The position numbers and the translations under genes were made by a program. The notes under the pieces were generated by a model that saw only the letters and a list, made by a program, of their open reading frames with translations, had not been told where the DNA came from and did no database searches. A DNA stretch of 34,027 bases from an uncultured Hyphomicrobiales bacterium (GTDB lineage Bacteria; Pseudomonadota; Alphaproteobacteria; Rhizobiales; Beijerinckiaceae): the NCBI GenBank assembly GCA_903861645.1, contig CAIOVE010000034.1, positions 1 through 34,027 of the forward strand, given 5' to 3'. Below, piece by piece: positions 22,982 to 31,822 of the stretch (positions are counted from its first letter, which is position 1; each line of letters opens with the position of its first letter).

Positions 22982-24374
22982 CCTCTGTGTTGAATCGCGC
23001 GAGTTCGGCGCGCTTGATCGTCAGCAGATAATTCACGAACGCATCGCCAAAACCAGCGCGGAAAAACGCGCTGGCGTCCAACGCGGCGATCGCCTCCTCG
23101 ATCGTGGTCGGCAACCGGTCCGCGCGCGTTTCGTAGGGCGCGTCGGCGCCCGGCCCCGGATCGACTTGACGACCCACGCCATCAAGACCGCTCAGGATCT
23201 GCGAAGCCATGTAAACATAGGGGTTGGCGGTCGGTTCGCCCACGCGATTTTCAAGGCGCGTGGCCGGATCGTCGCGACCGCCGATGGCGCGGACCATGAC
23301 GCCCCGATTTTCAGAGGCCCAGATGGCTCGATCCGGGGCGAGCGAGTTGGCGCGATATCGACGGTAGCCATTGATGGTCGGCGTGGTGAACAACGCCGCT
23401 TCCCGCGCGTGCGCCAACAATCCTCCGAGCCATCCGCGCGCCAGATCGGAAAAAGGCGCGTCGACGCCACGCGCGACAAACGCATTCGACCCATCGCTGG
23501 ACCGCAACGATTGATGCAGGTGCCAACCCGACGACATCACATTGGGAATTCGCGGGCGACACATGAACGTGGCGTGCAACCCATGACGCCGCGCGCTTTG
23601 CTTAATCGCCGAACGCACCAGCATCATCAAGTCGGCGGCGGCGAGGCCCGCGCGCGGCTCGAAAGTCATTTCGACTTGGCTTGGCCCCATCTCGATCTCG
23701 ATCGACCTCAGCGGCAAGCCAAGCGCCTGAAGATCGCGGCGGATCAACTCGACCGCGGGCTCCATCTGGTCGAACCGCTGCTCGGTCAGATATTGATACC
23801 CCTGCGACAGCAGTTCGACTTCCGGCGCGGCGCCGGGTTGCCCGGAATCCGCGAGACCGAGGCGCGGGTCCATCAATTTGAACAGGTGGAACTCGACCTC
23901 AAGACCCGCGATGAATTCGTATTCGCGCGATTTGAGCCGCTCGACCGCGGTCGCCATCAAGGAGCGCGTCGAAAAGGGAAACGGCCTGCCGTCGCGGAAA
24001 TAGACATCGCAGAGCATCCACCCCGTCTTGCGCGCCCACGGCAGGACGTGGAACGTCGTTGGATCCGCGACCATGATGAGATCGGCCGCGCCCTGAAGCT
24101 CCTTCATGCCAAAGCCGCCACCCGCGCTGAACACGGGGAACGCGGTGCGATGCGACGTGTCCTTCAGAAGCATCGTGGACGTGAGCGCCACGCCGCCTTG
24201 CATGGCGCCGCGGGCGCTCGCCGCCACCATGGTCTTGCCGCGAAGCACGCCGTGCACGTCGGCGCAGGAAAACCGGATGACCTCGATGTCTTCATTGGCG
24301 ACGCGACGCCCGACCTCCAGCGACGCGTCCTTCTGTTCCCCTGTCCACAGACCATGCGCCTCGACAAACGTCAT
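22941..24374 (-). CDS. Glutamine-synthetase-like ligase (gamma-glutamylamide synthetase type)
   Basis: A 477-residue member of the glutamine synthetase superfamily, which joins glutamate to ammonia or an amine with ATP. Visible sites are the GLEVEFHLF strand (E159, E161), EMGPSQVEMTFEP (229-240), GWHLHQS (283-289, H285/H287), the NSLAPDRAIWASENRG loop (343-358) and RLENRVGEPTANPY (373-386). It lacks the Tyr adenylylation segment of GlnA and fits the PuuA/IpuC/TdnQ-like branch that glutamylates amines. It starts 4 bases after the Rieske gene stop (GGAG 7 bases before the ATG), so the two are tightly coupled. Glutamylation of an amine that is then oxidised is inferred from the aniline-pathway precedent. 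Confidence 0.87.
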   Translation of the reverse strand: MTFVEAHGLWTGEQKDASLEVGRRVANEDIEVIRFSCADVHGVLRGKTMVAASARGAMQGGVALTSTMLLKDTSHRTAFPVFSAGGGFGMKELQGAADLIMVADPTTFHVLPWARKTGWMLCDVYFRDGRPFPFSTRSLMATAVERLKSREYEFIAGLEVEFHLFKLMDPRLGLADSGQPGAAPEVELLSQGYQYLTEQRFDQMEPAVELIRRDLQALGLPLRSIEIEMGPSQVEMTFEPRAGLAAADLMMLVRSAIKQSARRHGLHATFMCRPRIPNVMSSGWHLHQSLRSSDGSNAFVARGVDAPFSDLARGWLGGLLAHAREAALFTTPTINGYRRYRANSLAPDRAIWASENRGVMVRAIGGRDDPATRLENRVGEPTANPYVYMASQILSGLDGVGRQVDPGPGADAPYETRADRLPTTIEEAIAALDASAFFRAGFGDAFVNYLLTIKRAELARFNTEVSEWEQREYFDLF

Positions 24375-24378
24375 CGCG

Positions 24379-25707
24379 CTACTCCGCCGCCATGGGCGAG
24401 CGGGACGGCCATGGCGCGACGGCGCGACGTTCGGCGTCGAGGTTCTTCCAGAACGCTTCAGGCTCGACGTTTCGCGCGAGACCATCAACGGCGACCGGGC
24501 CGCGGTGCGTCGCGGCCTGTTCGGCCGACAAGGCCATCATCGGCGCCTGGCCAGCCTGACACTTCTCGATTTCCGCCCTCAAAATCCGGCGATAGGCCGA
24601 AATAGCCTTGTCCGATTGGCCGAGATGTTCGCGGGTGCGATCCTGAATGCGCCCTTGCGACTCGATCGCCCATTGATCATGCGCGTTCACGTCGTGACCC
24701 ATGCCGGTGTAGGTCGCCCGCTTCTGCTCGTCCGCGTCATAGCCATAGTTATTCTCGCGATTCCGCTTTGAGCGGTAGTCCGGCAAATCATATTGAGCGA
24801 GACGCTGCGCGCGCATCGACTGCTTGTCGACGGGGCCCTTGAAGCTCGTGAAAATGGCGAACCAGTAGTTGTTCACGTCATCCACTGGCACATGCCATTG
24901 CGAAATGGTCATGTCCTCGGAGAGCGGAATGATGAAGGCGTTGGGAAAGGCGATGTTGGTGACGCGGACGTGAGTGAGCGTCTGGTCGATCTCGCGCAGC
25001 GCGACGATGCGCAAGCCGTATTCGGTTTGCTCGACATCGATGCGCGGCCGCCCGTATTCCCGCAACACCTTGGTGATCGGCAGATTGGAATTGGCGGAGA
25101 CACCGCGGAATGGCTTGCCATAGCCGGCGTCGGGGTCGGCATCCTCGGCGTAACGGTGCAGGTAGGACGCATGCGCCGGGTCCATGCCAACCTCGAGCGC
25201 CTGCAGCCAGTTACACTCGACCAGCCCCTTGAACGCGAAAGTATGGCTGTCTGGCGCTATGAAGCAGTCGAACTCCGGAAAGGCCGGCGGCTCGCCCTCG
25301 CCGAGAAACGCGAAGACGATGCCCGAGCGCGCCTCGACCGGATAGGATCGCTGGCGAACATTCTGGCAAAGCGGACTCCCCGCCGGCTCGGCGGGCGTGT
25401 CGAGGCATTTGCCATTCACGTCGAACAGCCAACCGTGGAAGGGGCAGCGGATACCGCCATCCTCAAGGCGTCCGAACGCGAGATCGGCGTTGCGATGCGG
25501 ACAGTCCCTGTCGATCAATCCAAGGCGACCCTGCTCGTCCCTGAACAGCACCAGATCCAATCCGAGAAGGCGCAGCGCCTTGACCGGTCGTGGCCCCTCC
25601 AACTCGTCGAGCAAGGCCGCTGGTTGCCAGTAATTCTTGAGGAGCTTGCCGGCGGGCGCGTTGTTTTCCACGCGGGTCAGCAGACGGTTGTGTTCCTCGC
25701 TCAGCAT
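24379..25707 (-). CDS. Rieske aromatic-ring oxygenase, large subunit (second phthalate-dioxygenase-like protein)
   Basis: A 442-residue terminal oxygenase. The Rieske ligands are C69-x-H71 (CPHRNA) and C88-x2-H91 (CPFHGW). The mononuclear iron site is D176-x2-H179-x4-H184 (MDPAHASYLH). It is of the same one-subunit type as the protein at 3595-4878 but clearly diverged (for instance the long YGYDADEQKR insertion region, residues about 345-355). The ATG at 25707 has GGGGGA about 8 bases upstream. No reductase or small subunit is next to it. The next gene on the strand is the glutamine-synthetase-like ligase, 4 bases away, and a TauE-type permease gene precedes it by 108 bases. Confidence 0.92.
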   Translation of the reverse strand: MLSEEHNRLLTRVENNAPAGKLLKNYWQPAALLDELEGPRPVKALRLLGLDLVLFRDEQGRLGLIDRDCPHRNADLAFGRLEDGGIRCPFHGWLFDVNGKCLDTPAEPAGSPLCQNVRQRSYPVEARSGIVFAFLGEGEPPAFPEFDCFIAPDSHTFAFKGLVECNWLQALEVGMDPAHASYLHRYAEDADPDAGYGKPFRGVSANSNLPITKVLREYGRPRIDVEQTEYGLRIVALREIDQTLTHVRVTNIAFPNAFIIPLSEDMTISQWHVPVDDVNNYWFAIFTSFKGPVDKQSMRAQRLAQYDLPDYRSKRNRENNYGYDADEQKRATYTGMGHDVNAHDQWAIESQGRIQDRTREHLGQSDKAISAYRRILRAEIEKCQAGQAPMMALSAEQAATHRGPVAVDGLARNVEPEAFWKNLDAERRAVAPWPSRSPMAAE

Positions 25708-25815
25708 CGCAAATTCCCCCGCGTCGCGCGGCGCGGCGAAAATCCACCAACGCCGGCCCATGGCGGGAATGTGTCGCGCGCCCGCGAAATTGGCAAGCGC
25801 CGCGTGGATGGACCT

Positions 25816-26571
25816 CTAAAGTGTCCAGGCGCGCAGCAGCAAAGCCCCACCGGAGACGAGCAGCAGGCAATGGATGGCCCGCAGGAACTGCTCGCGCGAC
25901 ATCGCCAGCGTCACCCGGTGACCCAGCCACGTTCCGAGCGCCATCGCCGGCACGCAGGCCAGCGCCAGAATCAGAATACGCCCATCCGAATAGACGCCGG
26001 CGAAAACGAATATCGTCGCGCGCGTGAGCGTGCTCAGAATGATCAACGCGCTCTGTGTCGCGCGAATGGCGTCGCGATCGGCCAGCCGCCGGGTCAGATA
26101 CATGGCGTAGATGAATCCGCCGCTGCCGAACATGCCGCTGAAAATACCGCCGATCAGGCCAAACGGAGCGATCCAGCGTCGGCCGATGGTATTCGGCAAG
26201 GGCGCGGCAAGCAGCGAAAAGACAGCGTAGCCAATCACGAACAGGCCAAGGCCGACCATCATGGGGCGGGCGGGGGTTACAAGCAGGGCGTTGGCGCCGA
26301 TGTAGCTGCCAGCGATAATCAGCGGCACCAGCCACTTCAATTCATCGAAGGCGATTTTCGAGCCGAGCTTGAGACCATTGAATGTAGCCGCCACGCAATC
26401 CACCAGCGCCAACACGGGCACCACGGTGGCGACGGGCATGACCTGAGCCAGCGCCGGCGCCGTGATGAACACGGCGCCAAAACCGGCCATGGCGAAAATC
26501 GCGTATGCCAGCGTTACCGCCGGAAACGCTATCAACAGCAGCCATATCGATGGCAGGGCATCCAGGCTCAA
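25816..26571 (-). CDS. TauE/SafE-family membrane permease (sulfite/organosulfur or organic anion exporter-like)
   Basis: A 251-residue inner-membrane protein with about eight hydrophobic segments. The first repeat has LAYAIFAMAGFGAVFI (20-35), and the second has the matching glycine-rich IGGIFSGMFGSGGFIYAMY, the inverted-repeat signature of TauE/SafE (DUF81). Members move sulfite, sulfoacetate or other small anions. The start is a TTG at 26571, with GGAA about 8 bases upstream; no ATG or GTG is available between the upstream stop and the first membrane segment. It lies between ftcR and the Rieske/ligase pair on one strand, and from context is more likely tied to the latter. The substrate is unknown. 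Confidence 0.85.
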   Translation of the reverse strand: MSLDALPSIWLLLIAFPAVTLAYAIFAMAGFGAVFITAPALAQVMPVATVVPVLALVDCVAATFNGLKLGSKIAFDELKWLVPLIIAGSYIGANALLVTPARPMMVGLGLFVIGYAVFSLLAAPLPNTIGRRWIAPFGLIGGIFSGMFGSGGFIYAMYLTRRLADRDAIRATQSALIILSTLTRATIFVFAGVYSDGRILILALACVPAMALGTWLGHRVTLAMSREQFLRAIHCLLLVSGGALLLRAWTL

Positions 26572-26645
26572 TGGCGCGTTCCGCTTTCATGCGAATCATC
26601 GGAATGACCAACAAAACCACGAAGAGCGGCGCGAAGCGAGCGGCG

Positions 26646-27374
26646 CTAGATGGCGAATGCCTCATGCAGCGTGACGCGCGGCGCCAACGGGCGGGCGGCC
26701 GCGCGCACCACATCGATACGGTATCCGAGATACCTGCGCGACTCGATCGGGTCGTGCCCCAGAGACGCCGTCAACTTGCGACGCAACTTGCTGATATGGC
26801 TTTCCACGACGCTTTCCTGAACCTCATCGTCGAAGATGCCATACGTCGCCGCGAACACCTGTTGCTTGGTGACCCATTTGCCACGATGCAGAACGAGAAA
26901 CTCGAGAATACGTCGTTCGCGTCGCGGCAAGGCGAATTCCCGGTCGTCGATTTCCGGATATCGGCCATCGAAATAGACCTTCAATCGCCCGATTGCCGTT
27001 GCTTCAGGCTCCAGTCGCGCGCGCCGTCGGACCGCCTCGACCCTGGCCAGCAATTCGCGGGCGTTGACGGGCTTGCGGACCACGTCGTCGGCGCCGGCCT
27101 CGAAAAGCGCGAGCGTGGATTCCAGCGTCGTCTGGTCGCGCAAGGCAATAATGGGCGCTCGGGAATTTCGGCGAATGCTTTTTGAAAGGGCCTCCGCATG
27201 GTCGCAAGAACCGACCAGAAACGCCTCGACGATCTGCAAATCAGCTGGCTGCGCCGAGTGCAACCATTGCGGGAATTCCGCCGGATGGAAGCTCGCCAAG
27301 GGAACGCCCTCGCGCGCCAGGCTGGCGGAAAACCCAGTCGCCACCAATTCATTCTGATCGATCAAAACAAACAT
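26646..27374 (-). CDS. ftcR: Flagellar transcriptional regulator FtcR/Rem (OmpR-type response regulator)
   Basis: A 242-residue orphan response regulator. FtcR (Brucella) and Rem (Sinorhizobium) activate flagellar genes in the order Hyphomicrobiales. The receiver part (1-120) starts MFVLIDQNEL and has DDVVRKPVNARELLARV, including the conserved K-P. The usual phosphoacceptor Asp around residue 50 is not seen (LQIVEAFLVG), as in other FtcR-like proteins, so it may not be phosphorylated. The C-terminal winged helix (128-225) has RRERRILEFLVLHRGKWVTK and VVESHISKLRRKL. The ATG at 27374 has GGAG 6 bases upstream. It is the last gene of the flagellar group and has its own leader. Confidence 0.88.
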   Translation of the reverse strand: MFVLIDQNELVATGFSASLAREGVPLASFHPAEFPQWLHSAQPADLQIVEAFLVGSCDHAEALSKSIRRNSRAPIIALRDQTTLESTLALFEAGADDVVRKPVNARELLARVEAVRRRARLEPEATAIGRLKVYFDGRYPEIDDREFALPRRERRILEFLVLHRGKWVTKQQVFAATYGIFDDEVQESVVESHISKLRRKLTASLGHDPIESRRYLGYRIDVVRAAARPLAPRVTLHEAFAI

Positions 27375-27522
27375 CTTTGTCTCCAAACCGGAAGGACCGT
27401 GGCCGTTACCCCGCCGCACCGAATCACCATTAAGTAATTAATAACACTTTTTACAACCTATGGTAGCATTTAGAAAAAATTGCTGCGCCCACCGCGAAAT
27501 CGTCGCCCGGAGAACGCCGTGC
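27375..27522 (-). promoter_or_regulatory. AT-rich leader region of ftcR
   Basis: The 148-base gap between the transglycosylase and ftcR genes has a strongly AT-rich core at about 27425-27480, against GC-rich surroundings, with TTAATTACTTAATGG on the minus strand. It is the most likely place for an independent ftcR promoter. No single -35/-10 pair stands out. Confidence 0.4.
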
Positions 27523-28098
27523 CTATTTGCAAAGTCGCGTCGCGGCCGGCGTCCAGTTGCCCATGCCGCTTCCAACCATCTGACCTATGACGCGGCAAAC
27601 GTATTCCTTTTGCGCGCCGAAGTTATTTGGTCCCGCGTTGTAGCGCGCCACGGCCAGCGTCCATGATCCCTCCCGGCGCCGCAATTCCCGCAAAAACCCG
27701 GCGGCGTATTCAACATTGCGTCGCGCGTTGAACATGTCGGCCAGCGATGTGAATTTGTCGCCGTGCCATCGAACATTTATTTGCATGCAACCCACGTCGA
27801 TCAACCGGGCGCCCGACTGACGCGCGCGCGCGACCGCGGCCAAGGCCGCCGCGAGGTCCGGCGAATGCACGCCAAGACCATCCACATTGATGTCGAATGG
27901 CCGCAACACGCCACGATGGCCCGTTTCAACCAGACCAACCGCGTAAAGCACGTTGATTGGTATGTCGTTCAGGCCGGCGGCGCGCGACATCTCCATTTCG
28001 CAGACCGTCCGCTCGGCCGCGAATCCGCCAATCGCGCTAGAAAAAAAAGCCGCCGCCGCCCACGGCGCCAACCTCAACCGCCCGTTCCGCGCGGCCAT
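27523..28098 (-). CDS. Flagellar-cluster lytic transglycosylase (SLT domain)
   Basis: A 191-residue exported protein with an N-terminal signal (RLRLAPWAAAAFFSSAIGGFA, cleavage near residue 28). SLT-family fold: the catalytic Glu is E58 in AVGLVETGHRG, followed by DVGCMQINVRWHGDKF and the C-terminal VARYNAGPNNFGAQ. It would cut peptidoglycan so that the flagellar rod can pass the wall, the role proposed for similar genes at this position in other Hyphomicrobiales. The ATG at 28098 has GGAG 9 bases upstream and overlaps the end of fliK by 62 bases; a longer frame from 28341 lies entirely inside fliK and is rejected. Confidence 0.85.
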   Translation of the reverse strand: MAARNGRLRLAPWAAAAFFSSAIGGFAAERTVCEMEMSRAAGLNDIPINVLYAVGLVETGHRGVLRPFDINVDGLGVHSPDLAAALAAVARARQSGARLIDVGCMQINVRWHGDKFTSLADMFNARRNVEYAAGFLRELRRREGSWTLAVARYNAGPNNFGAQKEYVCRVIGQMVGSGMGNWTPAATRLCK

Positions 28099-29446
28099 TG
28101 CCCATATCTCCAGGAGACAATTCAGATGCTCCAGCCTCGCGCGAACGGCTTTCTCGACGCTTATCTGGCCCCGCGCCGCCAAGGGGATTCCCATTGTCCA
28201 GGCCCCCGGCCAACGCCTCATACCCAACCTCCAGCGTGGCAAGTTCAACGCCGTTGTGTCTGAACTCGGCAAGCATCTCCGCGCGCTTTTGCTCCACAAC
28301 TCGAAGGGCATCGCGCGTCGATACCGCGATCGCCACTTCAAGGGCGCCAGCCGCGAAACGAAGACTGATATTCATATGGCCAAGTTCGTCTGAACTCAGA
28401 CGGCAGTCCAGTTCGCGACCAATCCCACGAGAAGGACCAACCGCTACCTTCGCTTCCGGCTCGCGCTCGGTTTCAGCGGCCCGCACATCGACCGCACCCG
28501 AACTTGGCGCGGAGCCACCAATAAGCGTCGGTCCAGAAGGTTCGGCGCCAGCCAAACCCAAAAGCCGCCCCGCGGCGTTCATGGCATCGCCAACCATCGA
28601 CATCGGCATGGCCGGCTCATCTGACGTCTTGCATTGAAGGCTCGAAAAACGCGCATCGTGAGCAAAGTCGCCTTTTGAGGCCCCGTCTGGTTCTGGTCGC
28701 GCCGCGTCGACACCCTCCGGCGCGGCGGCCTTGGATAAATGGGAACCATCAAGGACAGGCGTCGAGACATCATTCAATGTCGGGCACAAGCCCTTGATAC
28801 CGGTTACCACGTTACCGCTGAACGCCGAGCGAATGTCGAAATGCGACCTTAGTTGAACCGAAGCAATCGCAACCTTGGCGCCACCTCCGACGACGCCGTT
28901 CACCGAAGCGCCGTCCCCGTACCGCGAGCTCAAAATCCCGGAGTCCGCTTCGTCAATCATACAATCCGGCTCGCCGCCCCCTTCGCTCGGTTGGGAGGCA
29001 TTCACGTGATCATCGACCTGACCCATATCCTTCATGAACGGCGACAGAAGCGACGTAATCGCCATGGCGGCGGAAGTGCCGCTCGCCGCGATTTCGCGGT
29101 GCATATTCCCCAGACCCAATTCAGGATTACGCATGTCGTGTGTCCGCCCGATTTCCCGTCCCTGGCGTGACCGCTTGCTGAACTCGACGCGCATTGGCGA
29201 TTGGACGGGAGTCCCGCCAATCAAGGGCCGGCCATCGGTCGGCTTTCGCATGGCGGTGGGAACATCGGTCAAACCGTTTTGGCGTGCGCTGTCATCATTC
29301 AATGCATCGCCAAACACGCCGCCAACGCCCGCGCCTCGGTTGCCGCCATCGCCCTCCGGTTTTTCGGACCGAGTGGCATGGGCGATCACGCCTGGCGAAA
29401 CGACGGAGATCACACGCAATCTCCCGCTATTTTCCCGCCAGGGCAT
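28037..29446 (-). CDS. fliK: Flagellar hook-length control protein
   Basis: A 469-residue, low-complexity protein with the FliK layout: a long, disordered N-terminal ruler rich in Gly, Ser and Asp (1-340) and a compact C-terminal Flg_hook domain (about 345-430) with LGHMNISLRFAAGALEVAIA and LAEFRHNGVELATLEVGYEA. In alphaproteobacteria FliK fixes hook length and switches secretion to filament proteins. It overlaps the end of motC by 20 bases with the ATG at 29446; a TTG 15 bases further up is also possible. The C-terminus is GGGGFFF, coded by a run of eight T just before the stop. Sequence is poorly conserved in this family, so position in the operon carries much of the call. Confidence 0.8.
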   Translation of the reverse strand: MPWRENSGRLRVISVVSPGVIAHATRSEKPEGDGGNRGAGVGGVFGDALNDDSARQNGLTDVPTAMRKPTDGRPLIGGTPVQSPMRVEFSKRSRQGREIGRTHDMRNPELGLGNMHREIAASGTSAAMAITSLLSPFMKDMGQVDDHVNASQPSEGGGEPDCMIDEADSGILSSRYGDGASVNGVVGGGAKVAIASVQLRSHFDIRSAFSGNVVTGIKGLCPTLNDVSTPVLDGSHLSKAAAPEGVDAARPEPDGASKGDFAHDARFSSLQCKTSDEPAMPMSMVGDAMNAAGRLLGLAGAEPSGPTLIGGSAPSSGAVDVRAAETEREPEAKVAVGPSRGIGRELDCRLSSDELGHMNISLRFAAGALEVAIAVSTRDALRVVEQKRAEMLAEFRHNGVELATLEVGYEALAGGLDNGNPLGGAGPDKRRESRSREAGASELSPGDMGNGRAERAVEVGAVGGGGFFF

Positions 29447-30593
29447 GATCCGAGGCGCCAAGGGCTTTTTCGGCTAGATCACCAGACCGCCGCGCACGTA
29501 CTTCCACCCCATCAAGACTTGCATTGGAAATATTGATCGGTCGCGAACTGTCGACTCTCGACACCGCGGCGCGCCGCCCAATCGCCCGAGATACATTCAA
29601 CAACTCGATATCCGGACCTTGCAAACTCGCCGCATCGACCGCGCCGAGCAATGTGCTTGCGCGGTCATATTGCTTATTCACCAAACGGTCGATGCCTTCG
29701 TATAGTTTCAACCTCGCTAAAGCGGATGCGTCACCCTTAACTTCATCGGACACCATTGAAATCAGATCTTCCAGGCGATGAAATTCGCCAGCGAGCATCG
29801 CTTCCCTCGCAAGCGACAAAAAAAGCGCTTGTCGCAATTCCGGCGTGAACGATTCGGCGACCCGATCAAGCGCCTTGACGCCCTCCCAATTTCTTTGCAT
29901 TCCGATTTTCGGCGCCAATTCCACAAACGCGCGCGCGAAGTCATCCGCGTACAGGGACCGCCGAAAGCGGACGTTATACTGACTGGCCAATTGCATGAAT
30001 TGCCGCGCATCTCCCAATTCCGCGGCAAGCTTCGCCTGTCGCCGCAGCGCAGCCTCCTCGAGCAGGCCGCCGGGGGCGAGAAGACGCGCAAGATCAAGCA
30101 GCCCGCTCGCGCGGGCTTTATCCTGCTCCGTTAACAGCACCGCCTGAACGTAAGCGACCTGAGCGCCAAGCAACTGGTTCATGTCGCGAGGATCAAGCGG
30201 CAACAACAACTTTCGCGCCTCGTTGACCGCGCCTGACATGTAAGCGACCGCGCCGCGCAGCAACGATTCAATCTCCGGCGCCACATCGCGGGAACGGAGC
30301 AACTTGCGTACATTGCCGACCTGGCCGCCACTCAAAACATAGTTCACCAGCAATCCGCAATTTTCGGATTCCTTCCAGAATGAGCCCGGCGTCGAAGCGA
30401 TCAATGCATCGAAATCTCCCAGCAACTTGGCCTGCGCGGCCACCGCGGCCCTGTCGCCCTGGCCAATTCTAGCCTGCGCCTTGAACAGCTCTAGCATCAA
30501 CTCACGTGGCGCCATCGATCCAGAAAAACACACGGTCGAATAAAAAAACGCGACCGCGGCGAGCAATGCGGAGATGCTCTTCGCAATCATCAT
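29427..30593 (-). CDS. motC: Flagellar motor periplasmic protein
   Basis: A 388-residue protein with an N-terminal signal (SISALLAAVAFFYSTVCFSG). The rest is helical with TPR-like pairs (for example LLRGAVAYMSGAVNEARKLL, LLEEAALRRQAKLAAELGD). MotC binds MotB in the periplasm and is needed for motor rotation in Sinorhizobium and relatives. The start codon overlaps the motB stop as ATGA (30590-30593), a sign of coupled translation. The gene order motB-motC-fliK is the standard one. The frame is intact with no visible lesion. Confidence 0.88.
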   Translation of the reverse strand: MMIAKSISALLAAVAFFYSTVCFSGSMAPRELMLELFKAQARIGQGDRAAVAAQAKLLGDFDALIASTPGSFWKESENCGLLVNYVLSGGQVGNVRKLLRSRDVAPEIESLLRGAVAYMSGAVNEARKLLLPLDPRDMNQLLGAQVAYVQAVLLTEQDKARASGLLDLARLLAPGGLLEEAALRRQAKLAAELGDARQFMQLASQYNVRFRRSLYADDFARAFVELAPKIGMQRNWEGVKALDRVAESFTPELRQALFLSLAREAMLAGEFHRLEDLISMVSDEVKGDASALARLKLYEGIDRLVNKQYDRASTLLGAVDAASLQGPDIELLNVSRAIGRRAAVSRVDSSRPINISNASLDGVEVRARRSGDLAEKALGASDHALAGK

Positions 30594-31822
30594 GGAACAG
30601 CGCTTCCCTCGGATCGTAACAAAATCTCAATCCGGCGATTCTCCGGCGCCTTGGGATCCATGCCACTCAGGGGCTTGCTGGCGCCATATCCCTCGATGTG
30701 CTCGATGCGCGATTCTGGAACCCCGCCACGCACCAGCATGTAATAGGCCATCTGGGCGCGCGCGGCCGACAATCGGGAATTATCATATGTCCGGGACCTG
30801 AACGGACGCGCATCGGTATGACCGCGGACAACCACGGCGCCGCGCGCTTTTCCAATGGCGACGGCAAGTTCGCCCAGGAGACGCACGGTAGCGGGCGTCG
30901 GCTCCGCCGATCCTTGCGCGAACATGCTGGATTTCGTGTCATCCATCAGACTGATCAGCAAACCATCGCGGACCGCGCGGACATCAACAGTCGGCATCCC
31001 ATCGACACGCGGGCCCGACATCGCATTTCTCACCTCCGCCTCAACTCCCCTGGCTTGAGCGAGCGTTTGCGAATTGGACGCGCCACTGTCCGGTCGCGGC
31101 GCCGACTTGTCCGAATTGATCGCGGGCGCAACAACATTCCGATCAACGGCGACGTTCTTCCCGTTCCCGGTGGCTTCACTTTCTGACGGAACAACCCGCG
31201 GTGGCGAAAGCCCATCCATCCCCCTCGGCTGGGGGACGGCCGCGGCTTCAGGCGATGTTGACCGCGCGCCTCGAGGGACGGGTTGAAATGGCTCCAACAT
31301 TGGCTGGTCTCCCGACCTGACCTCGGTTTGCCGCGTTGCATCGTCGCCAATAGCGGCGCCTGCCTCAGTCGCCCCGCGAGCGGCGATTTCGTCAAGACTT
31401 TTGTACGGATCGTAAAATAGCCGCGCCTCCGCGCTCATTCCGCGTCTACCGGCCTCGTCATTTGCTTGATCGGAACTCGCCTCAGCCGACGCGGGCTTTT
31501 CGACTGGTTCGCCCGCCAAAACCGCGCCATCCCTGTTATCATCAACTGCCTCGATGGCGACCTGCGGCGTTTCGCTCGACTCCGCGCCACGAATGCCCTT
31601 GCGGGTTCGCGATTGATCTTCCAATTTTATGGGATTGAAATACCGGGCTATGATGGACTTTGTATCCTTGTCGGTCGCGTTGATGATCCAAAGGACCAGA
31701 AAAAACGCCATCATCGCCGTCATGAAATCAGCGAAGGCGATTTTCCACGCGCCACCGTGATGCTCGTCTTCATGACTGGCATGACGCTTGATGATGACAA
31801 TTTCAGGATGCGTTTCGTTCAC
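30590..31822 (-). CDS. motB: Flagellar motor stator protein
   Basis: A 410-residue protein. One membrane helix (about 26-48, WKIAFADFMTAMMAFFLVLW) holds the proton-binding Asp (D32). A plug-like segment NATDKDTKSIIARYF follows, then a long disordered linker, and the OmpA-like peptidoglycan-binding domain is at about 310-400 with VVRGHTDARPF, YDNSRLSAARAQ and IEGYGASKP. The long linker is typical of the Hyphomicrobiales MotB. The GTG at 31822 overlaps the fliH stop as GTGA and has AAGG about 10 bases upstream; the longer frame to 31864 is less likely. motA is not in the window. Confidence 0.9.
   Translation of the reverse strand: MNETHPEIVIIKRHASHEDEHHGGAWKIAFADFMTAMMAFFLVLWIINATDKDTKSIIARYFNPIKLEDQSRTRKGIRGAESSETPQVAIEAVDDNRDGAVLAGEPVEKPASAEASSDQANDEAGRRGMSAEARLFYDPYKSLDEIAARGATEAGAAIGDDATRQTEVRSGDQPMLEPFQPVPRGARSTSPEAAAVPQPRGMDGLSPPRVVPSESEATGNGKNVAVDRNVVAPAINSDKSAPRPDSGASNSQTLAQARGVEAEVRNAMSGPRVDGMPTVDVRAVRDGLLISLMDDTKSSMFAQGSAEPTPATVRLLGELAVAIGKARGAVVVRGHTDARPFRSRTYDNSRLSAARAQMAYYMLVRGGVPESRIEHIEGYGASKPLSGMDPKAPENRRIEILLRSEGSAVP

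Noticed and set aside
22965-24605. Plus-strand open frame (546 codons)
   Set aside because: Antisense to the glutamine-synthetase-like gene, whose motifs are unmistakable.
24793-26607. Long plus-strand open frame (604 codons)
   Set aside because: Antisense shadow of the Rieske and TauE genes; its composition is dominated by Gln, Arg and His, with no recognisable domain.
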